Source: Porphyra umbilicalis
Lineage: Eukaryota; Rhodophyta; Bangiophyceae; Bangiales; Bangiaceae
NCBI GenBank assembly: GCA_002049455.2
Contig: KV919010.1
Span: 55,738-119,737 of the forward strand
Direction of reading: 5' to 3'
Length of the DNA stretch: 64,000 nucleotides
Shown here in pieces: positions 10,251-20,610 of this stretch. The position numbers and the translations under genes are program-made. Under the pieces are notes generated by a model. It did no database searches. It worked only from the letters and a program-made list of their open reading frames with translations, and had not been told where the DNA came from. Position 1 is the first letter of the stretch. Each line of letters starts with the position of its first letter.

Positions 10251-11965
10251 CTATTAATTACGCCAGAAACAGCAGTCTTGGCCGATGACATGTCCGGAAA
10301 CAGGCAGAGCACCACTCAAGCAATGTTCTGCTCTGGGCGATTTACAATCAAGGTATGAAAATTTGCATGCAACCGCAATACCCTACACAGCAAATTTGGT
10401 ACAGCGGGAGTTGTGGCACAGAGGTGACAAGGCCGGCGGTGACCGAGGGGCGCATGCTTGCGGCCGCCGTGCGCTGAAGAGCTTGTGTCACCAAGAGCAA
10501 CTACGCCCGCGTGCCTGTGTGGTCGCGCCCGCTGGAGTGGGCCACGGCCCAGTGTTGTCCACCGTGCGCAGGGGTTCGCTACACCCTGTCGGGAACTGTT
10601 GGTCGAGCCCCGGCCGCTGTGTTTTTCGTGCGTTGTGGCTGGGAGGGTGAGAAGTCTGGGGCGAGGGTCGCGCGCGCCGGGTCGGCGGGCGGCGCAGGCA
10701 GGCTAGGGGACAGGGTGCGCGCATCGTTGGCTGGCGAGCGCCTCTTGCTGCTGCAGATTGATTTGTACAAGTTGGATGAAGAAGGCAGGCCACCTGTGTC
10801 GTTTCTCTGCGTGACGTTTATGTGCCACAAATGTAGCGTCGGACAATGGGGTGCTACCCATCGGACCGATCGGCGATTCCACCACTGTTTCGCGGTCCGA
10901 CGCGGATCCAACGGGACGCAAGGACAGGCCTGCTATGGTGCTTTTCTATATTTTGGCCACGCTGCGGGACGCACGGTTTGCCCAAACCACGACTTGGCAC
11001 AACCGCACCCCCTCTCAATGCATCAGAATCGCCGATGACAAGAGCGTGCGGGAAGCCAGCATGTCTGTCATGCACGCCTCTTGCCGTGCCCCCGGCCTTC
11101 AGACGAGATAAATGTGGCCCAGTTCCGTAGAATCGGTTCTATGGTGGCCCTTCGAGTAGGCACTTCGGCGCGCCACGCCCGGAAGCGGCACGGGTGGGAA
11201 AAGCAACGCGCCGCCGACGTTGGTTTCTAATGCGAACCCCTAATAGGGGCTTTCAGGGGGGGGGTAGGTCTTAATGAGGTGATGCAGGTCTCCCCACAGC
11301 CGCCCGGAGAGAGCAAACCATCGGCGTCGTCGTGTGCTCTGTCGGCCATCTATCCGTGAAGTGCATGGCGCGTGTGTCTACTATTGGTCGGATCACAGGC
11401 GAGACCCACGGCAATGTCGATTGCCCAATGAAGGGTCAAATGGGATCTCCAGCGGACGACTAGTGGGCCGAATGTGAACTTCGTCTGACCGTGTCGTTTG
11501 GGAGTGGGGCACATTTAAATTCTGGTGGCCCGGTCCATTTCGCCGCTGTGCAGCCGATAGCGCTGGCACGTTCATTGGCCTGGCTCAGATTCTGCACAAC
11601 AATTGGTGCTGTGCTCCCAGCAGACAGTTCCCATGGCCGCCCGCATTCAGTGGGCAGCGCAAGGTTGATCTGTGCACCAACGACATGAATGTGGATCCCT
11701 CGCGCCCCCTCACTTCGTGTCGTGTGGGCATGTTGCCCGGTTTTCCCGGCCCCCCGACGGCCCCTCGTGGGATGGTGCCCTGCAGAGGCACTCTGGCGAC
11801 GTGCTTCCGGTTCGATGGTGTCGACGACGGCGGCCGCCCCCTTCCCCGCGGCGATCTTGCTGTTTGCCTGTGCCTCCCGCTCTGTGCACTCTCCTCACCC
11901 CCACCCATCGCCTCCCGCAGGATCGCCGATTCCACTACCGGGCGCGACTCAATCGCTCGCGTCGT
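10251..11965. other. No recognisable gene
   Basis: Normal-complexity DNA with open frames up to 175 codons (10511-11038 plus), none with a recognisable domain. It contains one arm (10934-10987) of a long-distance inverted repeat. Its 3' end runs into the 19-bp minisatellite. Confidence 0.4.
10934..10987 (+). repeat. Left arm of a 54-bp inverted repeat (partner 28370-28423)
   Basis: The complement of 28370-28423 matches here at 53 of 54 positions (TATGGTGCTTTTCTATA at the start, TTTGCCCAAAC at the end). The arms face each other across 17.4 kb that includes the zinc-domain gene block. They could be the ends of a very large element or two fragments of one dispersed repeat. Confidence 0.7.
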
Positions 11966-12235
11966 CCCTCTCCGCCAGCGTCTGCCCTCTCCACCCGCGT
12001 CGGCCCTCTCCACCCGCGTCGTCCCTCTCCGCCGGTTTCGTCCCTCTCCGCCCGCGTCGGCCCTGTCCGTCCACGTCGGCCCTGTCCGCCCGCGTCGTGC
12101 CTCTCCGCCTTCTTCGCCCCTCCCCGCTCGCGTCGCCCCTCTCCGCTCTCGTCGCCCCTCTCCGCTCGCGTCGCCCCTCTCCGCGTCGCCCCTCTCCGCC
12201 GGCCTCGCGCCTCTCCGCCCGCGTCGTCCCTCCCA
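11966..12235. repeat. 19-bp minisatellite, about 13-14 copies
   Basis: The unit is close to CCCTCTCCGCCCGCGTCGT, repeated with substitutions and one shortened copy. Because 19 is not a multiple of three, all three frames cycle through the array. This makes long but meaningless Pro/Arg/Ser frames on both strands and blurs the 5' end of the adjacent transposase frame. Confidence 0.8.
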
Positions 12236-12488
12236 CGGGTTTGTCCGAGTGCCTACCCCCTCCTCGCCCTCGTCGGCAAAGGCCTCGTCGTCGCCGCTCG
12301 ACGAAGTGGGCATGTCGACGACGACGACGGACCGGGCGGCGACCGACGCCGTCTCATCCACGTCTTCGGGGTCCACTGCATCCACGACACCGTCGACTTC
12401 ATTCGACCTGCTCTCTTCCACCGCGGTGTCCGCCTCGACAGGGTTCACCTCGTCATCTTGCAGCACCAGCGGGGCGGACGGCGGAGTT

Positions 12489-13556
12489 ATGGAAGCGCCG
12501 ACGTCTGAGTCGACCGTTTGTTGCGCGGCGTGCGCGGCGGCGCTGATGTTCTCCGAGGAGACACGTCAACACGTGCTCGGCCTGCTCGACGAGCGGTACC
12601 CCGCCGTCGACGTAGCTGAGATCATCGGCTGCTCCAGGCGCTCTATGCGTAGATGGATGCGCATTTTCGAAGAGAACGGGACGGTTTGGCGAGACCCCAG
12701 GCTTCGCAACCTCCACGCTGATGCCGCCATCCGCAACCCACACCTGGCGCGCGCCATCCTCACGCTCGTCGAAAAAGAGCCGGCCGCGTTCCTGGGCAAC
12801 TACGTGGATCTGCTCGTTGCATTGAGCCTCGACTAACCCGCTAGTGACAACCGGTACGTGAGCGCCGCGACGGTGTACCGCGTGCTGCGCTACCACCAAT
12901 ACACGTGCAAGAAGATTGAGAAGCTATACGCGGAGAGCTCACTCGAGGCTCAACGCGCGTTCGCCGCCATGATCGACGAGATCCCACTCCGGTGCCTCGT
13001 CTCGTGCGACGAGACGCACACGTCAGGCAGCGACATGCTCCCCCGCTACGGGCGCTCGCGAAAGAATGTGCCGTGCGTGCTGCGGGACCGGGACACCCGC
13101 CCGCTCAAGCGCACCAGCACGATGATGGCCGTGTCCCTGGCGCACGGGGTCCTCTGGTCACAGACGGAGATCGTGGGCAACTAACAGACGGCGGACGATC
13201 GGCGTTTATTTCTACAATGTCTTCGTTCGCAGATGAACACCTACATTCCCGGTCTCGTACTGTACGACAACGCGAGCATCCACGACCATTGGGGAGATGA
13301 GTACATGCAAGCAAACGGCATCCATTATGTACACTTGCCTCCATACTCGCCCAACTTGCAGCCGATTGAGGGCGTTTTTGTTGAGATGAAGAAGCACGTG
13401 CGGTCGCTCGTGTACGAAGACGGACGGTACATGGACAAGCCGTTCCACCTCATGGCGGCAGCAGTCGGCATGATCACCACGGCGCAGGTGGCGTGGCAGT
13501 TTTCACGTGTCTCGCATGAGATCTCCCGGCTGCTCACTGTTGTGCCTCCCACGTGA
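12489..13556 (+). pseudogene. Tc1/mariner-like transposase with two in-frame TAA stops
   Basis: One frame carries the whole protein but is interrupted by TAA at 12834-12836 and 13182-13184. Homology continues uninterrupted on both sides (LVALSLD-stop-PASDNRYVSAATVYRVL; EIVGN-stop-QTADDRRLF). The order is an HTH (VAEIIGCSRRSMRRWMRIF), a linker, then the DDE_3 catalytic core: VSCDETHTSGSD and GRSRK, LVLYDNASIH, and PPYSPNLQPIEGVF. The three acidic residues are retained, with 33 residues between the second Asp and the Glu. The start is uncertain because the open frame runs upstream through a minisatellite; the ATG at 12489 is the nearest one before the HTH. Related to the minus-strand gene at 44.2-45.3 kb but clearly diverged. 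Confidence 0.85.
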
Positions 13557-13603
13557 CTTCTTGTATGATTTTGTGCTGCTATATTCAATTCTTGGGTGGG
13601 TGA

Positions 13604-14977
13604 TTAAAGCAACATTCTTCCCTGTTCTTGGCAATTACTGCTCATCCCTGCGCCACCTGCAGCACAAGCAGAGACGACGCTCGGGCCAATCACGGTAGAC
13701 TCGGTGGGGTCCTGCTGGTGCTCCACGTCGACGCCGATGTCGGCAGCTACAGGCTGCACCAGCATCCAGGTGGGCGGCCACCAGACCGCCGCCGCAACCA
13801 CCACCAGCGCGCGCGAGCACACGCCGCACAACTGCACCTCCGCCGCCGCCGTCGCGTCGTTGCCAATGACAGAGGCCACGCGCTGCACCAGCATCCACGC
13901 CAGCGGCGGCGGCATGACCGCCGCCGCAACCACCACCAGCGCGCGTGAGCACGCGCCCCACGACTGGACCCCCGCCGCCGCCATCGGGCCGCCGCCAATG
14001 TCGGCGGCCACGTCCTACCCGAGCATCCACGTCCGCGGCGGAATCACCGCCGCTGCAACCATCACGAGCGCGCTCGAGCACACGCCGCACAACTGCACCC
14101 CCGCCGCCGTAAAGTCGCCGCCAACGTCGGCGGCCACGCGCTGCACCAGCATCCACGTCAGCGGCGGCAGCACCAACGCCGCAACCACCACCAGCGCGCG
14201 CGAGCACACGCCGCACGACTGGGCCTCCGCCGCCGCCGTCGCGTCGCCGCCAATAGCGGCAGCCACGCGTGGCACCAGCATCCTTGTCAGCGGCGGCGGC
14301 ATCACCGCCGCCGCAACCACCATCAGCGCGCGCGAGCACACGCCGCACAACTGCACCTCCGCCACCGCGGTCGTGTTGTTCCCAATGTCGGCGGCCACGT
14401 GCCGCACGAACATGCACGTCGGCGGCGGCATGATTGTAACCGCAACCACCACCAGCGCGCGAGAGCACACGCCGCACGACTGCACCTCCGCCGCCGCCAT
14501 CGCGTCGCCTCCAATTTCGGCGGCCACGCGTGGCACCAGCATCCACGTCAGCGGCGGCGGCATTACCGCCGCCGCAACCACCACCAGCGCGCGCGAGCAC
14601 ACGCCGCACAACTGCACCTCCGCCGCCGCCATCGCGTCGCCGCCAAAGTCGGCGGCCACGCGCGGCACCAGCATCCTTGTCAGCGGCGGCGGCATCACCG
14701 CCGCCGCAACCACCACCAGCACGCGCGGACACACGCCGCACAACTGCACCTCCGCAGCCGCCATCGCGTCGCTGCCAATGTCGGCGGCCACCTTCTGCAC
14801 GAGCATCCACGTCTGCGGCGGCATTACCGCCGCCGCAACCACCACCAGCGCGCGCGAGCACGCGCAGCACGACTGCATCGCCGCCGCCGCCAATTCGCCG
14901 TCAACGTCGGATGCGACAATGGACGGCGTCAGAGCCGTGGTTGTCGCCGCGGGTGCCGCGGACACGAGAAAATGCAT
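13604..14977 (-). pseudogene. Hypothetical 44-residue-repeat protein, one in-frame stop
   Basis: Starting at a genuine ATG (14977) just outside a tandem array, this frame reads through nine ~132-bp units to a non-repetitive C-terminus (VDVEHQQDPTESTVIGPS) ending at 13604. One TAG at 14015-14017 interrupts it; other units have CAG there. The consensus unit is about GGDAMAAAEVQLCGVCSRAL followed by VVVAAAVMPPPLTWMLVPRV, so each unit has a Cys-x2-Cys pair and a hydrophobic stretch. Nearly all unit-length differences are multiples of 3, which suits coding. However, a plus-strand frame (13704-15164, no ATG start) and another minus frame are also open across the array, and substitutions do not decide between them. 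No known family is recognised. Whether this is a gene at all is unsure. Confidence 0.35.
13742..14910. repeat. Tandem array of nine 126-132-bp units
   Basis: A recurring landmark (GGCCACG..CACCAGCATCC) appears near 13742, 13874, 14006, 14132, 14261, 14393, 14522, 14654 and 14786. The spacings are 132, 132, 126, 129, 132, 129, 132 and 132 bp, followed by a last unit of about 126 bp. Every spacing is a multiple of 3, as expected when indels are filtered for reading frame. Confidence 0.85.
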
Positions 14978-17184
14978 GTGTCTCTGTCTCGCCGTGGCCG
15001 TTGCGGCGTTCTTGGAACAGGTGCAGCCGCCGCCACGCTGCCGCCATCGTCACCTACAAGGCTTTGTGCCGACACAGACGGCGGCGGGGAGGTGGCCGGC
15101 TTGGAGGTGTCGCACCTCGACACGGCTGCCGCGGCGGCGCCCTGCATCGCCGCCGATGTGGTGAGGTTGCGCGTCCCTGGTGTCTAGGGCAACAGTTCTG
15201 CAGCAGCCCGCCATTCTGGTTGCGTGAGTCCCGAGTGGGGAAGAAGATTTCGGGTTTTTTCTGCTGTGTGATTCGTCGCGTGACAGCAAGTAGCCTGACC
15301 CACTTTCGCCACAACAAATGACCCTGATGCCCTGTCGCTTTTCTCCAGAGACGCAAGCGAACTCAAAGCACTTCACATCGAAATTTACTACGTCATATTG
15401 ATACAACAGGCACCAGTCGGGCGCGAGATCGATGTCGAAAAGACGGGGGCTACTGCGAAATCGTCGCGTACCTGGTCATCAACTGATATTTCATGTGTGA
15501 TTCGGCAGGCAGTGTCGTTTCTATCGGAAAACTCAAAGCGGCAAACCCGTGGACCCCAGAGAACACCTGCAGCACCTCTTAGATGTATGCCCATGAGTTT
15601 CCGCTTTTGGGCTCCGGCAGTCGAACCAGCTGGCTTCCCGTTTCCTTCTCGGGCACGGGCAGATGGATTGGCTCACCGTCGTCGTCGTGTCGTCGTCCCG
15701 TCGTCGCGCTATCGGTGGGAGACCTTCTTCGCGGCGCTGTCGATGGCGTGTCGTCATTGCGCCGTCGTTGGCCTGTCGGTGTTGCGCCGATCTCGGTCTT
15801 TTCCCGTTGGCATACCGCGCTTTGACGGTCGTCGGACGAGCGCGTGCTGTACGTTTGATGCTCTCTGACGCTTGATCGGGCGCGACTGCAACAGTGTTTG
15901 ATCCTTGCCGCTCACACCGCGGCACATGCAGTCAACCTCTATTGGTTTCACGTCACTGATGATGCCTGTAAAGATCAATCGCTGTCAAAGTGTGAGCCGT
16001 GCATGCATTTCTGATCCAGGTTTCGACACTCGGCGGTGCCGGGCAGGCTCGCGCGAGGTCGCGCGGCCGCTCCCTGGTCAGCTTAGGGAGGCGCCGCCGT
16101 CTTCAGGACGACGGCGCCGGCCGAGACGGCGGCGATAGCCGCGGCGGCAGCGGCGTTGGAGCCACGGGCTGTCGGCGGCGGCGTTGAAGCAGGCGCACGG
16201 CCGTCCTCGCACACGGCGGCGGTGGAGGTGGTGGCGGCATCGGCCGGGGCGGCATCGCCGGTTTTGGTGGACACTCCTGTTCTTCCTGTGGTCGCTGCTG
16301 CGCAGCGGACGCCGACGTGGGGCCGGCTGCTGGCTGTACGGGCCGGCAGCTCTCCCGTGGTCGGTCGGACGCCCCCCCTTCCACCCCCCCCCATGTCACC
16401 ACAGACACAACGGGAACGCCTGAGTGCGGGCCCGCGCTCACGCCGTACCGCTCTGAGAACACTGCCTTGACGTGAGTGGCGGCCGCGGACGCGACAGCAG
16501 CACCGCAGTGTGCCGCAGCCGCGTCGGCGGTGTCCATCAGATTGTGCGCGGGGCCGTCCACGCACCTGTCGGCGCGGGTTGGGCGGGCGACGGTGGAGGT
16601 GCCCTTGGTGGCAGCACGAGCGCCGGAAGGCGATGGCGCTCTCGTGGCTGTGGCTGACTAGCGCTCGGGTTGCGTGCAGGCGGCGGATGGGGCCGGCGGA
16701 GCCGTCGGAGCTACGAGCTAAAGACCCATGCGCCCGTCGTTTCTTCTTATTCTGCCCCCCCCCCTCCCCCCCCCCCCCCGTTATTGCTCGCCCAAAAGAA
16801 TATTCGGCGACCCGCGGCGGCTTCTCGTCGAGCACCTCCGTGAGCGTGCACGCGCAGGAAAGACTGCAGCTTCGGAGACGTTAGCGGCGGGGGCGGTGGC
16901 TGCGGGGGCGGCGGGGACGACCTCGGCGGCCCGTCAAGCTTCCCGCTCCCGCAACTCCCCCCCATCCTCTTTTAAGCAAGGCCACAATCCACGCCGTTTG
17001 AAGGTGGTCAAGTGAGTGCTCTGGGATGGTGTAGGATCAGTGGGTACTGTTGTCGTCGTACTTCTCGTCTATTTGGAGCGATTTCTTCTTCCTCTGGAGT
17101 CGCAGGCCAGAAGAAGATTCAAAGACCATCACACAACCCTACATGCTTACGTGACACTCCCCCACGTCCACGCTCCGGCCAACT
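14978..17184. other. No firm gene; GC-rich, multi-frame open sequence
   Basis: 15000-15180 and 16080-16960 are GC-rich with several overlapping open frames. The minus frame 16083-16835 ends in an Ala-rich tail (SNAAAAAAIAAVSAGAVVL) loosely like the Ala-rich tail of the zinc-domain protein at 25.9 kb. It could be a 3' exon of the minus-strand gene(s) upstream, but no exon borders could be fixed. 15200-16060 shows nothing. Confidence 0.35.
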
Positions 17185-17748
17185 TCAGCGATGCTTCTTG
17201 TTGCTGTCGTGGTTTCCGTCTCCTGGAGCACCAGAGCCTCGGCCAAGGCCGCCAGCGACTGTAGAGACGGACGATGGGTTGGCACGTGCGGTGGAAACGC
17301 CGCCGCTACGACGACTGTCAAAACCGCCATGGCGACCCGAGCTCCCGCTGCCATGTTGCCCCGTTCGCGGATGTGGCATCGTCGACGCCTCGCTGGCAGG
17401 AGCCGGCTCGACCGCTATATCGTGCAGCCGGCCGCCCATGGTGCCTGCGCTGAAGTAGGGAGGCTCGACACTGACGACACAGTTGCCGGGGCGCGTGTCC
17501 TCCGTGACGACGACGTCGGGCCCGGGCTTGTCTCGGGCCTGCCGGGGTCGCGCTGCCGGTGCAATCAGCATCGACTGCACGCGAAGGCCGACGGCGGCCG
17601 CCTCTGCTACAAATTGCTCGATACGGGCCATGGCGGCCCGCGGGTCGGCGCGCTCCAGAGAGTCGCGCTCAGAAGGGGTAGGGGCAGGCAGCGGGTTCTC
17701 GTCGGATGAGTTACCATCGCCACTCGGGGAGGTGTGACGGGAAGACAT
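17185..17748 (-). CDS. Hypothetical protein, 187 aa, Ser/Gly/Pro-rich
   Basis: The frame from ATG 17748 (MSSRHTSPSGDGNSSDENPL) gives 187 residues. The ends are disordered-looking (Ser, Gly, Pro, Arg). A central helix-like segment (RAAMARIEQFVAEAAAVGLR) is followed by VQSMLIAPAARP and a mixed-composition part (PGPDVVVTEDTRPGNCVVSV). No family is recognised. It lies 476 bp downstream of, and on the same strand as, the zinc-domain ORF at 18.2-18.6 kb. It could be a separate gene or a downstream exon of that one; the larger paralogue at 25.9 kb also has a long low-complexity region after its zinc domain. The frame is open for a further 83 codons upstream but without an ATG. Confidence 0.35.
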   Translation of the reverse strand: MSSRHTSPSGDGNSSDENPLPAPTPSERDSLERADPRAAMARIEQFVAEAAAVGLRVQSMLIAPAARPRQARDKPGPDVVVTEDTRPGNCVVSVEPPYFSAGTMGGRLHDIAVEPAPASEASTMPHPRTGQHGSGSSGRHGGFDSRRSGGVSTARANPSSVSTVAGGLGRGSGAPGDGNHDSNKKHR

Positions 17749-18224
17749 GATAGTCACAGTGGCCGTTGTGGTCCCTGCCAGTGCGGGGAGGGGTGTGCTC
17801 CCGGGTAATGAGGGCATGGGGGCGGTGAGTGTGCGGCGGAGGCAGCGATGACGAGCACGACTCGCAAGAGAACAAACGCGTGCAGCGCGGCGCAACGCCT
17901 TGCCAGAGGTGCAAACAGACCACAAAGCAACCTGGCCTGGTTTCGTGATGGTTGAAACACGACAGACGAGTGGACACTCGCAAGATCGCAGAGCCACGGC
18001 AATGAGACAAAGGCCCTGCCGACTTCGATCCGTTCCGACTTCGATCTGTCAAATCGTCAAATGCCAACCTAGGCTTCACCATGCTGGTGTCTTGAGTCGC
18101 TGGGATTTTTTCGCCCCGACGTTTTTATGCAGCAGACGGACAGCACCCTTCAAGTGAAGAAAAAATAATGATGAGAAGCACGCACTGCGCCGCTGAAGAA
18201 AAAAAAAGTGAAGAGAGAATCACG

Positions 18225-18602
18225 TCATCGCTCAGAGAGAGCGAGGTCATGGACGGCGGCCACCATGCGCCTAGCTTGGCGGTCGCCCACCAATGGACAC
18301 ATAAAGTCAATGCCAGTGATGATGGGCACCTCTAGCGACGCAAGGGGATCGACCCTGCCGTGAGGCAACCTCCAGCGAGTCGGACGCAACGCGAGGGAGT
18401 GGCTAGTATGACCAAGCAAACCGCACACGGCACACTGCTTCGCGTGGGAACATGTCTCCGACAGACATGGTCCGGGAGGATAAAAAGGGTGCTCATTGGA
18501 GACGTGATAACGGCACTGCAGGTGCCGCCGCAACGGGCATCGGAGAGCTGTGTGACCTTGCACACCAGGCGTGGCCACAAAGCGACAAGTCAGGCACGTC
18601 AT
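18225..18602 (-). CDS. Small protein with an unrecognised 12-Cys/His domain (paralogue of 25.9-28.1 kb)
   Basis: The ATG at 18602 begins MTCLTCRF directly at the domain. Potential ligands are C3, C6, H17, C22, C30, H38, C46, C51, H53, C57, C60 and H65, with signature blocks RCPLR, QCR, EHPF, PPGPC and CAVCGLLGH. The N-terminal region of the protein at 25880-28114, counted from its internal Met at 27904, aligns with a single-residue gap and has all 12 Cys/His in register. A further match follows (LALRPTRW versus ALHPGRWK, and DFMCP versus DFVCP). Twelve ligands could bind three zinc ions. The C2-x4-H ending resembles a zinc knuckle without its last Cys. The frame stops after 125 residues, so the gene may be truncated or continue after an intron. 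Role unknown; nucleic-acid or protein binding is only a guess. Confidence 0.6.
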   Translation of the reverse strand: MTCLTCRFVATPGVQGHTALRCPLRRHLQCRYHVSNEHPFYPPGPCLSETCSHAKQCAVCGLLGHTSHSLALRPTRWRLPHGRVDPLASLEVPIITGIDFMCPLVGDRQARRMVAAVHDLALSER

Positions 18603-19699
18603 GACGAGTCGCGGTGTTCCTGAATGGAAAAAAAAAAACGGATCAAACCAATAGGCGGCGACGTAAGGGATACGACCAGCCGGTGGTTGAGACTCTCATG
18701 AGTCAGGTACAGTGCAAAAAACGAAGACGCTTACCCACTCTTGCGAAAAAAGACACGACAAAAGTGGACGTACCGAATGGACCGCACTGCTCTTGGAAGC
18801 GCTATCACCGACGTGGTCCGGGGTCGTCACCCTCAGCGGCGTGGAGTGCGTTGACCCAGCGATCCGTGGCAGTGACGAGAGCTGGTGGTGAATGGTCACC
18901 GAGCGCCCCTCGATGAGTGCTCCTTGGTCATGTGTGTCGCGCGGCATCGAGACCGGAGCCTGGAACGGGTACGCTGGCGGGGGAGATCGTCCAGAGATCG
19001 GCATCGCCGTTTGCATTTTGCGCTCGCAGGGCCCAGTGATGGGGTTTACCATCGGCCAAAGCGCCTTGAATATGGTGAATGCTGATTCAGTGGGTGCTCA
19101 GTGACACTTCGGCTCGCCGAATGGTGATAACCTCTCATGTAGCCTCTCAAAGCAATCGCGATCAGGCACGTCGCTGGCGCAAGCCGAGAACGGCTGCTCA
19201 CTCGCAAGTGGAAATTGGTGACATTTTCAATTCCCTCACGCCATATTCTAAACTCATGGCTTTCTCAGGGGGCTTCTTTCGCCAGAAACGATAAAACAAA
19301 CGGTGCGGTTGGCCAAATCAGTACTGTCCTGTGGTTGGCCAAACTATCGCTGTCAGATGGGGATGAGCGACAATGACGTTGCCGCTTGGGCGCGCTCCGT
19401 GCTTCCCAGAGCGCCATCCAACGGAACTTGCTGCCACCTCCGTCCCATCCCAGTGTCTGCACCAGTGCGGCCGCCGCCGCTACCGCCTCCGAATGGCGGT
19501 TGTGCGGTGTGTGTTTTGATGCGCCCCTCATGACGCCGGCGACGAACCGCTGCCGATGCAGAACCGGCTGAAACGGCGGCAGCGGCGGCGGCGATGGCCC
19601 CCTTGGCGGCGGCCATGGCGTCCCCCTCGGTGGCGATGCCAACGCCCGCGGGAGCCACGGATTCCGCCGCCGCCGAGGCGGCGCAGCCGTCCTGGCGGC
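18603..19699. other. No gene seen
   Basis: Mixed-composition intergenic DNA. A minus-strand open frame at 19353-19775 ends in this region and starts in the Ala/Gly-rich array; its Ala-rich composition makes it unreliable. Confidence 0.4.
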
Positions 19700-20420
19700 G
19701 CAGCGCCGGGGCGACGGCGGAAACAGCGGCTGTGGCAGCTGCGTTGGCAGTGGCGGGCGCGGTGGCGGCCGCCACAGCAGGAGCTGCGGGCTCTGCGGCG
19801 GGGTGGCACCCGTGAGGGTGGCGGTGGTGGTTGCTGCGGTGGCGGCCGCGGGCTTTACGGCCAAGCGCCGCCAGTTGCGGTGACGCTGGCGGCCGCCACG
19901 GTGGCGGCCGCAGGTTTCAAGGCGGGGTGGCGCCGGTGAAAGTTGCGGTGGCGGCCGCCGCGGCGGCAGCTGCGGGCTCTGCGGCGGGGTGGCACCGGTG
20001 AGGGTGGCTGTGGTGGTTGTTGCGGCGGCGGCCGCGGGCGCTCCGGCCAGGTGCCGCCAGATGCGGTGACGCTGACGACCGCCGCGGTGGCGGCCGCGGG
20101 TTTCACCGCGGGGTGGCGCTGGTGAGAGTGGCGAAGGCGGCCGCCGCGGCGGCAGCTGCGGGCTCTGCGGCGGGGTGGCACCGGTGGGGGTGGCGGTGGT
20201 GGTTGCTGCGGCGGCGGCCGTGGGCTCCACGGCGGGGTGGTTGTAGATGCGGTGGCGCTGGCGGCCGCTGCGGTGGCGGCCGCGGGTTTCACGGCGGGGT
20301 GGCGCCGGTGAGAGTGGCGGTGGCGGCGGCCGCGGCGGCAGCCGTGGGCTCTGCCGCGGGGTGGCGTGAGGGTGGCGGGGGTGGTTGCCGCGGAAGCGGC
20401 CGCGGGCTCCGCGGCGTAGG
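19700..20420. repeat. ~186-bp tandem repeat, about 3.5 copies, Gly/Ala/Pro-rich in translation
   Basis: The landmark CTGCGGGCTCTGCGGCGGGG recurs near 19785, 19970, 20156 and, with two changes, 20342, a period of 185-186 bp (62 codons). On the minus strand it reads as repeats of TATLTGATPPQSPQLPPRRP. It may encode a repetitive tail or be a plain minisatellite. It lies directly downstream of the ePHD frame on the same strand. Confidence 0.7.
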
Positions 20421-20610
20421 TCTGTTGTTGCGAGGTGAGAGGCAAGGTGGCTGTGAGGGCTTGTAGGGCACGAGACTGTGCAGGCCGTTCATGCGGGCGG
20501 GCGGTGGTGTTCTGGAAGCTGTGGGCACAGAAGTTGCGGTGGCCAGGAGTGAAAAAACGTCTGCTGTTCTATTCTCGCATCTACTGCGGTCGCTCATCCT
20601 CATGTTTTTC

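Noticed and set aside
11966-14910. CRISPR-like arrays
   Set aside because: The tandem arrays have no unique spacers between constant repeats; units are contiguous and diverged, as in minisatellites.
13704-15164. 486-codon plus-strand frame across the tandem array
   Set aside because: It begins at a GTG, not an ATG, and runs past the array into GC-rich DNA. The opposite strand has a real ATG outside the array and a CxxC-containing repeat. Neither is proven, but I preferred the minus reading.
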